Shown here piece by piece: positions 34,389 through 46,400 of a DNA stretch of 64,000 nt (position 1 is its first letter; each line of letters begins with the position of its first letter). This DNA is from Ailanthus altissimus (Eukaryota > Streptophyta > Magnoliopsida > Sapindales > Simaroubaceae). Where the stretch lies: contig OX327710.1 in assembly GCA_946807835.1 (NCBI GenBank), positions 13,194,501 through 13,258,500 on the forward strand, in the 5' to 3' direction. The notes under the pieces are model-generated. The model did not search any database. It was not told the DNA's origin and saw nothing but the letters and a program-made list of their open reading frames with translations. The translations under genes were made by a program, and so were the position numbers.

Positions 34389-37300
34389 TCACACCGCACG
34401 GAGGCAGTTTTCCCAAGCACCGTATTTTGAGCTGAAACTGCCTCCATTGCTTTGCTGTGCATACTCGGAAATAACTGCACGTGCACAAACATCCCAAGTT
34501 CTTGCTATCTCCCTGAGGGACATAGGTTGTGAAAGGCTTCGCAGAGATATGCTAAACCTGGACTTTGCCTTCACTGAAAGATCTTCGTATTCCTTGCTGT
34601 TAAAACAAAGGCAGTTTCACCTTTCATGAATTTGTAAAAAATATTGTAGAAAACTGATTAGGTCCCTTAAGCTACACCCGAGGAAAGTACTTTAACTCAA
34701 TTTTTTATATGTTCAAACAATTTTCAATCAAGTGATAAAATAAGGCCAGATGGAAGAAAAAGGAAGCATAACGGTATTGAATAGCAATTTATCAAAAAAG
34801 GGTCTGAATGTGCCGCTCCTTACCTGACTTCAACTGGAAACTTATCCAACAGTATTGGGGAACACTTTGGGTAATTTGCGGGAACAAGCAAACGCAAGGG
34901 CCGAATAGGTGACTGCATTTATAAACAGCACATATAAATATAAAGAAAAGCATTATGCTCAGTAAGATATCACTTCCTATTAAAACATTTAGGAAAAGCC
35001 TACCATTTGTGCCGAAGCATACTGTGATTTTAGGTTTGAACTGAGAGCCACAGCACTGAAAGAGCATTTAACAATGGTTCCTTCACCCCCTTCAGAAGCA
35101 GAGCCAGCAGCAGTTGGATCAACGTCTTCATCACTGATGTCAACCACTGTGTCAATAAGTCGTTGATTTATTTCACTTATTTCTTCCAAAAGGGCATGAT
35201 TAGCCTGCACAGATGCCAAATAATTTTGTTATACTTAAGGAGGGGGAAAAGTGAAAAAGGCTTGAGCAGACACTGTATGTTATAACATTGTGAAATTAAA
35301 TGTGCCTCACTACTCAACCAAAATAATGAGCATGTGTATTGCTCTTGCATTTGATGCATATGATTTTTGTTTTTTTTCCTCTCTTTTAACATGCATACTT
35401 GCATCAAAAGATGTGAAAACTGTAATTTCAAAGTATTGATAGGCTGCTCTTTGAGGCTTAAAATAAATGTGCGCTAAACAAAGTAAAACATTAACAAATG
35501 TCAGTTTTGAGTCTCACTTGCTAAATGTGTAAATGGAAAAATTATTATTTGGTCTTTGCAAAAGTATAAAATCTAGGTTGCTCAATATTTTGGAAGAAAA
35601 AGGATCTCCGAATACAAATTAGTCAATCAATGACTCAACTACAGCAACACACTGTACATCAGTCCTGAGAACTATGACAAAATACATCAAGCAACAAAAG
35701 TTCAATATGATACATTCAACCACAAATGCGCAAGCTGTTTTTATAAAATTGGAAACTAAAACCAATACCTCTATTCTTGGCCTCTTGATTCTAGATGTTG
35801 CCGTTGACTCCAAGTCAGAGGTCTCTGAACCCGTCAACTGCTTGAAGCTGTCATTCATGCTGCCAGCTGATGATACAACATTCAAGGGCATTGCACTTGT
35901 GTAACGTCTCATTTTCCTTTGTCCAGTTGATCCATCTTGTGTGATGAAATTTCTAGCTTGCAGACGACACTTGGTCATGGCAACCAAATCCTCACCAACT
36001 GCAGCTCTGGACCCATTACCTGGTGCTGACCCTGCTATCCTATCAATCATACTCACAACTGAGCCTATGTCACTAACAGATGCACTTAATGATTTAGGTG
36101 ACATCGATTTCACCTGAAAATTACATATACAATACAATTGTATAATTCGAAGAAAACAATATAGTGCTTCCTTTCTTTGGAGGAATATTGTTAAACATCA
36201 TAAAACTCAAGGTGCCAAAGAAATAAAATATATTTACCACTTTGATTAAGAGCTCAAGAGGCTGCTCCATAACAGTTGCCTTGGTGGGAACATTCAAGGC
36301 ATTAACATGAGTGACATCTTGACCAGTAAACTCAGCCAACAAAGGGGAGGCTGATATCCCAGGAGTGCCAATTGCAAGGGATGGAGCTGCTGCTTGTGAA
36401 CTGGTGGTTTCTTGATGTCCAATATTTCCAGCATTTGCGAGTGAGGAAATAACAGACATTGGTTTCTCAGAATCTCCTGGCATTGGTGAAGGAGCCAAGG
36501 GTGTTGAAGGAGATGGAACAAAAGGAGAGTTTGCAGATTGCAACGGGATTCCAGTCTTTGTTAGCGATGAAAGTAGATTTTGCTGGTCAACCTGTGGAGA
36601 AGAATGTTGCAGCATTTGAGGAGATGCCGCCTGAAGGAGTTGGGGTGAAGAAATAGAAAACGAAGCTCCTGGTTTCAACTGCTGATGGGAATATGCTGCA
36701 CGCTGCCCAGATGACAGATGTGGCTGAAAGACACCTGGCTTAACACCCATCCCTTGCCTCATCTTCAAGTCACTTACATCATTCATCTGGTGCAGCTGAG
36801 GCATTTGGTGTGTCTGCAACTGTGCTGGCAACTGTTGCTTTGCTTGCTGTTGCAACTGCTGCTGCATCTGGCGCTGTTGTAATTGTTGCTTTAACTGTTG
36901 TGACTGTAAAATTTGCTGCTCCTGCTTCAAATGCTGGTGTGGCAGCATATTTGAATTCGACTGGAGGGTATTAATATTTGATTGAAGCATGTTCACCCCG
37001 CTTTGTGATGGCAAATTGTTCATGCTTGCTTGCTGGGGAGCACTTACACTATTTTGTTGTAGAGAACCTACATTAACCTGATGCAATGAGCTTAACGAAT
37101 TTCCTTGACTTGAATCCATATTGGAACTTGGCTGCAACGAATTTAACATATTCTGTTGTGCTGTTGAAACCCCCGAGATAGAAGACATTGAATTACGCTG
37201 CATATTTGCCACATTGTTCGGTTGCATAGCACCAATTGAACCTTGTAAGTTCACTGATTGCATCTGTGGGTTCATTCGATTGTCATGAGACTGTCCTTCA

Positions 37301-40300
37301 GAAATTTGGGATTGTTGAAGCGGCATGAGAGGCAGGGGAAGTTGTCCTTGCGGCATTGAAGACAAAGGCTTCCTAGGCCTATTTGTATTTAGAAAATTAA
37401 CTATCTGCTTCTCATAGGAAGCCAACTTCTCCCTACAAGCAGGTGAAATGTTACTTTTGGGAACCTGTAAGAATGCCATAATACGATCCAACATGGTCTT
37501 AAATATTTTCAGCTTGTCTAGCTGATCTGACTTTGTTTGTTGTGGCTGACAAGCAGAAACAATAATTTACAATATAAGCAGCAGCTTGTAACTGTATAAA
37601 ATAAGTTGCTAATGACAATGTCTACATAGATAAACAGTAAGTTAAAAACAAAATATCATAGGCAAAATGTTTGCAAATGGGAAGCCAAACAACTATGTGA
37701 AAATACTTCCTGACAGAAACAATCCCTACAAATTTGATTAGCAAATGGCGTCTCTGAAAGCTACCATTAGCTCCAGAGATAAAATGGAAATGCTAATTAA
37801 TCAGTACGGCTAGGGATAAATTTTACGAGAATATACAAAGGGAATTACTTACCTGCCGTAATTTAACATCAATTTTCCGGTACATTTCATTTAATTCAGG
37901 TAAATACATCTCCTTCATGGTTTGAATCTGCATAGTAAAATTTGCAGGATACCATAGTTTAGAAAATTAAGCACCATTGATAATTGATTATTGTGTACTT
38001 ATTCATTATTTACTTTAAAGATAACAGTTGGATAAAAGTGATAGAGTTGAAAAATGCAAATAAGCAGGTGTGAAAGGATGAATAATGTGTGGTTTTATGC
38101 ATTAAAACAAAATTCACCTTCAGAATTTATCATAAAAAATTAAAATGTAAGCGTGAATCAAAACCATGTAATTAGTGATTTACAAATTCACAGGGCAATC
38201 ATCATTCGTCTTCAGCACTTTATCTTATATAAGTTTGCTTTTCATCATTTATCAACTATTATATATGCTAATTTATTTGAAAGGCCACTATAGGAGCTTA
38301 AGCTTTCCTTTACATGCATGGAGGTACAATTATGGTTTGACACACTAACCTAGTACTAATATTCCTGTCCTAATCAAGAAATCAGTAATTGCATAGGCAA
38401 TGATCATTCATCTTCATTTTCTTGGTGTAACAAAAGCTTCAGGAAGTTTTACTGAAGAATCAAACTCAGATACAGTAGAAAAAGTTGCAGAAATTTTCAT
38501 TTAAGCTTCAATGTCTTGTAAGATTAACGAAATGCAATCGAACAAGGTGTTGAGTTTTCATCACAATGATATGTTACGATCTATTTGGCCATTTCCCGTT
38601 GTTTCAGAAACTGCAAACATTCCTAGTAGACCCTAGTTTTCTCTTATCCAAATTTTCACCATCTAGACCCATATCACCACCTTGAATATCTTTTTCCGAT
38701 AACTATAACTAGTGGAAAAAAATACCTTTTGAAACACTTCTTCTTGCCAATCACCTCCATTTACCTGTCCTGTCTGGGCTGTGGAATCAAGAGATGCTAC
38801 CATTATAAGAAAGGCACATGTAAGTTAAATAGAAAGACATAAAGTTTGACACGTAACAACAGAGAGACAAAGAAAATCATATTATACACATGAATGCAAT
38901 AGAATAATCAATGGATATTTCAAGTAAAGTTTAAACCAGGAATTTCAATGGCATAAAATATGATCATATTGTGCAAATTTTCACAATGGTATTAAGAGAA
39001 ACACCAAAAGCAATTGCAAGCAAATATGTAACTTGCATGATATAACCAAAGCAAGAGGGTTTCCCTAGAAAACTATCTATCTATGAAATAATTTATGTAG
39101 ACAATGAAACAAGCATCAATATATCATAACAAAAATTATTAAAGAGAGGCTTATAAACTCTTCCAGCAATAAAAAGACAGAAAAAAGAAAAATTTATTCC
39201 TTTCCACAATCAACAATGCATTAGATTCTTAGTCCCTCAACCAAAAAAGTGGTGGGTGCAATTATATGAATGAAAGTGATAGTGATGAGCAAGTGTTAGT
39301 GCATGACCACATGCCAAAGGGGTGGTGGTGTGTCAGAGCAGCTGAATTAGAGATGGTGTCTTTACCATGAGTTTATGAATTTGAGCTTTAGATCAAACAT
39401 GATCAGAAGCCAACAAAAAGGGAAAAACAAAATGAAGCATTCCTTAATAATTCATTTTTGCAACAAACAAGAAGATAAAAAACTGTATAAAAAATCTCAT
39501 GAATGCTAGTGTGGTTTGATAATGCAAAGATTCAGATTGTCCAAGATGCTAGTATTTAAAATCTATTGTCCAAGATGCTAGTATTTAAAATCTATTGTCC
39601 AAGATGCCATTATAAAAAATCTTTTGTCCAAGATGCTAATATAAAAAATCTATGCATAACAATCTTGCTAATATGAAAGTGCAAAACAGCAAAGCCACAG
39701 CTGTTACAAGACTAGTTAACTGCATAAGCATACTTGATGATGCATCTGGAAGGGCTCTTTGTGATTGATATAACTGCTTTTGCTGATCCATTACATTCTG
39801 TGGTTGAAGTAAGGAACCAGATCCTTGACTCGATGCCTGAATCCTTTGCTGCATATCTCGTTGTAACGACTGTTGCTGTAAACCCAATTGCTGTTGCAGC
39901 TGACCGGGCTGCGATTGAATTTGTGACATCATATGCTGCTGCAGTGGCTGTGGTTGCGACTGCTGCCCTTGATTTGGTAACAAATTAGTTGCACCCTGTT
40001 GTGTTTGTTGTTGCAATGAAACTTTTTGTTGTTGCAGCATATGTACAGAGTGTGGATTAGTTTGCATGCTCAAGTTACCAGACTGAATTCCAAGCAGCTG
40101 CTGCTGTGGTTTCTGCTGTAATCCCAAAACATTACTTTGTGGGCCCAACTGTTGATGATGCATACTTGAGAGGTTTTGCTGGGCCATTAACTGCTGCTGT
40201 TGCTGTTGTTGTTGTTGTTGCTGCTGCTGCTGCTGCTGTTGCATGTTTGAAAGATTATTCTGCTGGCCAAGCAACCTCTGCTGCTGCTGCATTTCTCCAA

Positions 40301-40366
40301 CACTGTTTTGTTGGCCAATCAACTGATTCTGCTGCATGTTTCCAGCATTTGGAGGTTGTCCGATGA

Positions 40367-40400
<34 letters not shown>

Positions 40401-43400
40401 CTGCGTAGGCATTATTGACTGCTGTGTCATTAGTGTTTGTTGTTGATGAATAACTGCAGGCTGCTGCCTAAGGACTGATTGTGGATGCTGCTGAATCATG
40501 GGCTGTGTTGACTGTTGAACAGATGACTGCTGGTTCTGTTGAAGACCAGAGATAGGAGCTGCTTGCATCATGGAAGGCTGCATAACAGATGATGTTTGCA
40601 TGCCAGATTGCTGAGAAGACTGTAACTGATTAGGTTGTAGTAAGCTTTGCTGCTTCTGTTGGTGGGGCTGCATTAGTGATTGTGACAGATTTCCCTGCTG
40701 CTGCTGCCATTTCTGCTTCTGAAGTTGTTGCTGTAACTGCTGATGGTATAAATACTGCTGTGGATTCTGGGACTGCTGTTGTTGCTGTTGGGGAAGAACC
40801 TGTTGCCTTCCTGGCATTTGCCTCTGGGAATTGGCAAAAGGATTGGAGGGAACCCCTTGCCCCATAGAATTACCTACTGAGTTCTGTGAAAGGGTAGACA
40901 TATTTTGCATGTTGGAATTTTGGCCAACAAGACTAGGGGTAGCAGTCTGGGTTATACCAGAAACAGAAGGAAGAGCAGATGGTAATCCAGAAGAGCCTTG
41001 AACTCCAGCAGACGCCATGTTATTCTGAATGTTCTGCGATAAGAGCTGCTGGCGTGCTTGAGACTGGTTAGCTGACATTGGGATGGGAAGTGATTGTGAT
41101 TGATTGTGAACCTGGTTTTGCATACCAGATCCTATTCAAAACCATCACAAACACAAATTTAGAGAACCACCATCCCAAAAACATAACCATGAAAGACAAC
41201 AGTTAACAATTCATTTAAAGAATCATTCAAACAACGAAAGAGACAAATTGTGTTAATATGGATTTAATTCAGAGCAATGGAGGGAATTCACCATTTCCAG
41301 GAGCATTTTCTTTCTTTTTCTCTCCTAGGAGTAGTTAATAACTCAATTCTTTGTGAACAAACCCAAATACAGGAACAAGCAGTCCTACAAAATATACCTA
41401 TCAAATCAAATCCAGTTACATGTAGTGCCCACCTTTCCCTTGCAACCACACTTGATATGCTGCAGTTAAGAAGAATGTACAGGGAAGGACGGCAAAATCC
41501 TATGACTTGTATAGTATGCTTCTATAAAATTGGCATATCTAACACTTGAAGACATAGACACTGATGTCTAACCGTATTAAAAAATATAGTTCATAAATAA
41601 TTCACTTCAATTTGCCTAAAACAGACAAGTACTAAAACAGTCAAGTACTATGAGCACACACTCCATAATTGTGAAGATGCTATTTCCAATATTAACACAA
41701 AGTCTATGGTTTTCTACAAGGGAACAAACAGTCAGTTATAGATGATAATACACAAGCAACACATCATTTAAGAGCAACAGGAAATACACACATACAAAGC
41801 TATAGAAACAATTAAGAAAGAAAAGACTTTCTTATTAGAATTGAACATAATACAAGTCTATATATAGCCCTAAGTCTAGTTGTAAAGCTATCTTTACAAC
41901 TAGATTACAACCATAATACAAGCATTTCCACACTCCCCCTCAAGCTGGAGCATATACATCATACGCTTCAAGCTTGTTACAAATAAAATCAATTCTAAGA
42001 CCCCTCAGAGATTTAGTAAGGATATCTGCTAGTTGATTGTTTGAGCTAACATAATTGGTAGAAATAATGTCAGATTGAATCTTTTCTCGAATAAAGTGAC
42101 AATCAATCTCTATATGTTTAGTCCTTTCATGAAACACTGGATTTGATGAAATATGGAGGGCAGCTTGATTATCACAAAGTAACTTCATCTGTGATATATC
42201 TGCAAATTTCAATTCTTGAATTAACTGTTTCAACCATATAAGTTCACAAGTTGCTAAAGCCATTGCCCGATATTCTGCTTCTGCACTTAATCTAGCAACA
42301 ACAGCTTGCTTCTTAATTTTCCAAGATACAAGATTTCCTCCCACGAGAACACAATACCCAGTGGTAGAACGTCTATCTGATGGAGAACCTGCCCAATCAG
42401 CATCTGAATATCCAACAATCTGTGTATGGCCTTTATTCTCGTATAGTAAACCTTTACCTGGTGCACTCTTAATATATCATAGGATTCGAATAACTGCATT
42501 CCAATGACTGACACATGGAGACTGTAGAAATTGACTGACAACACTAACTGGGAAAGAAATATCCAGTCGTGTGATAGTGAGATAATTAAGTTTACCAACT
42601 AGTCTCCGATATCTCCCAGGATCTGTAATAGGCTCCCCCTGTCCAGGTAGAAGCTTAGTGTTAGAATCCATAAGAGTGTCTATGGGTTGACAATCCATCA
42701 TCCCTGTTTCCTGAAGAATATCTAAAGCATACTTTCTTTGAAAAATAACAATTCCAGAGCTAGATTGAGCTACTTCAATACCAAGGAAGTATCTGAGTAA
42801 TCCTAAATCTTTGGTCTGAAAATGATCAAATAAGTGTTTTTTTAATTGCTTAATACCATCTTGATCATTTCCTGTAATGACAATATCATCAACATAGACT
42901 ACCAGATATATGCATTGGCCTTGTGGTGTATGCTTATAAAAACCAGAGTGATCTGACTGACTTCGAATCATACCAAACTCTTGGATAACAGTGCTGAAAC
43001 GACCAAACCAGGCACGAGGAGATTGTTTTAAACCATACAATGAACGACGAAGTTTACATACCAAACCAGACTCCCCCTAAGCAACAAAACCAGGTGGTTG
43101 CTCCATATAGATTTTTTCTTGAAGTTCACCGTGAAGAAAGGCATTCTTGATGTCAAGTTAGTGCAAAGGCCATTGACGAATAGCAGCCATAGATAAGAAC
43201 AACCGAACAGATGACATTTTAGCCACAGGAGAGAAGGTGTCAAAATAATCTAGGCCACAAGTTTGTGTATATCCTTTGGCAACTAACCTTGCTTTCAACT
43301 GATCAACCTGACCATCAGGTCCAAACTTGACATTGTAAACCCAACGACAACCAACGGTGGAGTGGCCGGGGGGTAATTGGACTAATTCCCATGTACCATT

Positions 43401-46400
43401 ATTATGCAAAGCAGTCATTTCCTCAACCATTGCTTGACACCACCCAGGATGTGAAAAAGCATCACGAAGAGTGGCAGGGATGGTGACAGAGGATAAATTT
43501 GATACAAAAGCATAATATGGTAAAGACAATCGATGATAACTAAGAAAATTATATATAGGATGAGGATTGCAAGTGGAACGTATACCTTTTCGGATAGCAA
43601 TGGGAAATTAGTCATCAGGTGGTAGGACCTCAGTAGGAGAGTGATCAGGAGCAGGAAGTGAGTCGGCGGGAACCTCAAGTGCTGCAGGAGCAGTATCACT
43701 GTCATCACCTGTTGGAGAAAAAAGAACAAGATCCCCAGTATCCGAAGAAGGAGAATCCTGGGGAGAAGGAGAATTCTGGGGAGAAAGATCATATTGTGGG
43801 ATAGGAACAAATTCTGTGTTTGACTCAGGATGAGGAATAATATAAAAAACTGGAAAAGCCTCTGTAATTGACATATGTTCTGTAGCAGAAGAAAAGAGAG
43901 GGGAAGACTTAAAAAATGTGACATCAGCAGAAATAAAATGACGTCGGGTGTCAGGAGAATAACACCTATATCCTTTTTGAAGACATGAGTACCCAAGAAA
44001 AATACATTTAATGGACCGGGCAGATAATTTGTCTTGACCAGGAGTGAAGACATGGACAAAACATGTGCAGCCGAAGACACGCGGTGGAAGAAAAAACAAT
44101 GGTTGATCAGGATACAGAATAGAATAAGGAACCTAATGTTGTAACACGGAGGACGACATTCGATTGATCAAAAAACAAGCAGTAAGAACAGCATCCCCCC
44201 AAAAACGAAGAGGAACATTATGATGTAGAAGTAATGTTTGAGCAGTTTCAATGAGATGTTTGTTCTTACGCTCGGCAACTCCAATTTGTTGTGGAGTATA
44301 GACACAAGAAAACTGATGTAAAATGCCCCGAGAAGACATAAATTTAGTAAAAGGAGCAGAAAAGTATTCACGTGCATTATCACTACGCAATATACGGATA
44401 GTAAAGGAGAATTGCATTTTAATTTTAGCACAAAAAGACTCAAATATGAAAAATAATTCAGAACCATCTTTCATCAAAAATAACCAAGTGCAACGTGAAT
44501 AATCATCAATAAATGTAAAAAGTATTTAAAACCTAAAACAGATGAGACTCGACTAGGACCCCAGACATCTAAATGAATTAATGCAAAAGGGGATGTAACT
44601 CGATTATTGACACGCTTTGGAAACAATCCACGAGAGTGTTTCCCAAACTGACAAGACTCACAATTAAAAGACGGTAGACTAGAAAGACTTGGAACCATTT
44701 TGCAAAACTTTAACAGATTTGGATGTCCCAAACGATTACGAAGAAGTGCGGGTGAGACATTGCATGCAATAGATGGTTGAGGAATACTCAGATGATAGAG
44801 CCCCTGTGACTCACGACCTATCCCAATCGTTTTTCCTGTACTGCGATCCTAGATAAGAACAGAGTCATAGACAAAAGTGATTGTACAGTTTAAAGAGCGA
44901 GTAAATTTACTAATAGAAATAAGATTAAAAGGACAATGCGGAATATAAAGAACAGATTCTAAAGGTAAGGAAGGAAGAGGATGTGCTCGACCAACTGTTT
45001 GAGCAGTTGTTGTGGATCCATTAGCAAGGGTGACAGATGGCAATAGTCTAGATGTAAAAATATGAGAAAGTAATTGGAGGTTACCAGAAATGTGATCAGA
45101 TGCACCAGAATCAAGGACCAAGGTCCTAAAGAAGGAGGCTGAGTAAGACAAGCGACCGAATTACCAATATGTGCAATAGGGGCAACAGAAGAAGTAGACT
45201 GCTTAACCGCTTGGTATTTAAGATAATTCTCTAATTCAACACCGGTGAGAATCACTGATGAAAGGTGCCTGCTTGTTTTAAAGTTCTGAGTAGTAGTCAT
45301 ATTGGCTCACAAATGAAGAAGGAAAAATAACTGAGAAGTTCTACAATACAGAAGCCATTTTTCCGGCAATACTGTGGCTGTTTCCGGCGATAGTGACGGC
45401 GACCAGTGACGGCAACTGGCCGGATGACAGAGATTTGGTTTCTCAATGTTGCCTGAATCTGTTGGCGTCGGGGGTGAGCACTGACGCTAGCTGAAGAAGG
45501 AGATCGGCAGCCAAATGATGGCGCCGGAGATACGGCGCGTGGAGGCGCGTCCGAAGGCCGGTGAGTGCACAGCGGCTGCAGTTGGGGTGATCGGCGTCGT
45601 CTGAATCTGATGACGCTGACAATGAGAATTCAAGTCGCCGGAAAGTTGCAGATCGGCGGTGAAAGGCCGCTGGAAACCTGGGCTGTTACCGGCGTGTCCG
45701 GTGTCCAGGGAGAGAGCTACGACTGTAGCTCTGATTTTCGGCACCTTCCGAGGTCAACGGAGATGGCCGAAAACTGTACTACCGCCGGAAAATAATGCGG
45801 TCACCGGAGATGGTTACTGTTTACGGCGCGTGGAGGCGCATCCGGTGATGCGTTCGGCAACGATTACTTGGATATTAATGGCGAGAACTTTCTAAGGTCA
45901 CGGCCACTGGAATAAAATAAAGAGCACGGTAGCTGAAAAATAAAGTAGCAATCTGCCCGAAAAAGAACCGGCAGTTCGCCGGAAAATATTACATTCAGAA
46001 GCCAAGAGTTGGCTTTGATACTATATAGAAACAATTGAGAAAGAAAAGACTTTCTTATTAGAATTGAACATAGTACAAGTCTATATATAGCCCTAAGTCT
46101 AGTTGTAAAGCTATCTTTACAACTAGATTACAACCATAATACAAACATTTCCACAAAAGCCATTTCCCAACTGCCTATATTTTGGGAGTTACTGCATCCA
46201 ATACCTTATGTCTATCATGAATCCATAACTTCCATAGAAGTCCAGGAATCATAGATTATACCTCTTAATCAAAATACTATATTTCAGATGAAGAATCATG
46301 CATTTATGTTGTGTCTAAATAAAGATAACACACTCCGCCAGCCAAAAAGGTGAAGCTTTGAACTGCATCGCATAAATACAAAATGCTCTTGAAGGTTACT

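Larger units (their letters stand above)
41801..46155 (-). mobile_element. Ty1/Copia retrotransposon inserted in a MED15 intron, gag-deleted
   Basis: The 4355-bp element is bounded by 132-bp LTRs (41801-41932 and 46024-46155) that differ at three positions. The 5-bp target duplication AAAGC lies at 41796-41800 and 46156-46160. A polypurine tract (41945-41933, GAGGGGGAG on the minus strand) precedes the 3' LTR, and a primer site (46023-46009, TAGTATCAAAGCC, compare initiator-Met tRNA TGGTATCAGAGCC) follows the 5' LTR. It is transcribed in the same direction as MED15. Pol is recognisable from protease to RNase H but broken by stops and two frame shifts; most of gag is absent. It is therefore non-autonomous although fairly young by LTR similarity. 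Without it the intron would be about 0.9 kb. Confidence 0.95.

Noticed and set aside
34297..34629. 110-codon plus-strand frame
   Set aside because: It is antisense to the last MED15 exon and its 3'UTR; the MED15 reading is continuous with the other exons.
39734..40867. Ala/Val-rich plus-strand frames
   Set aside because: They are the complements of the Gln-rich MED15 exon (CAG/CAA read as CTG/TTG and GCT).
43415..44467. Leu-rich minus-strand frames of 99-221 codons
   Set aside because: They overlap the Copia pol frame in another phase; the integrase and linker motifs are in the other frame.
45487..45895. GC-rich frames on both strands in the Copia leader, considered as an extra or captured gene
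   Set aside because: No domain is recognisable, the frames are overlapping and short, and the position matches the untranslated leader of the element.
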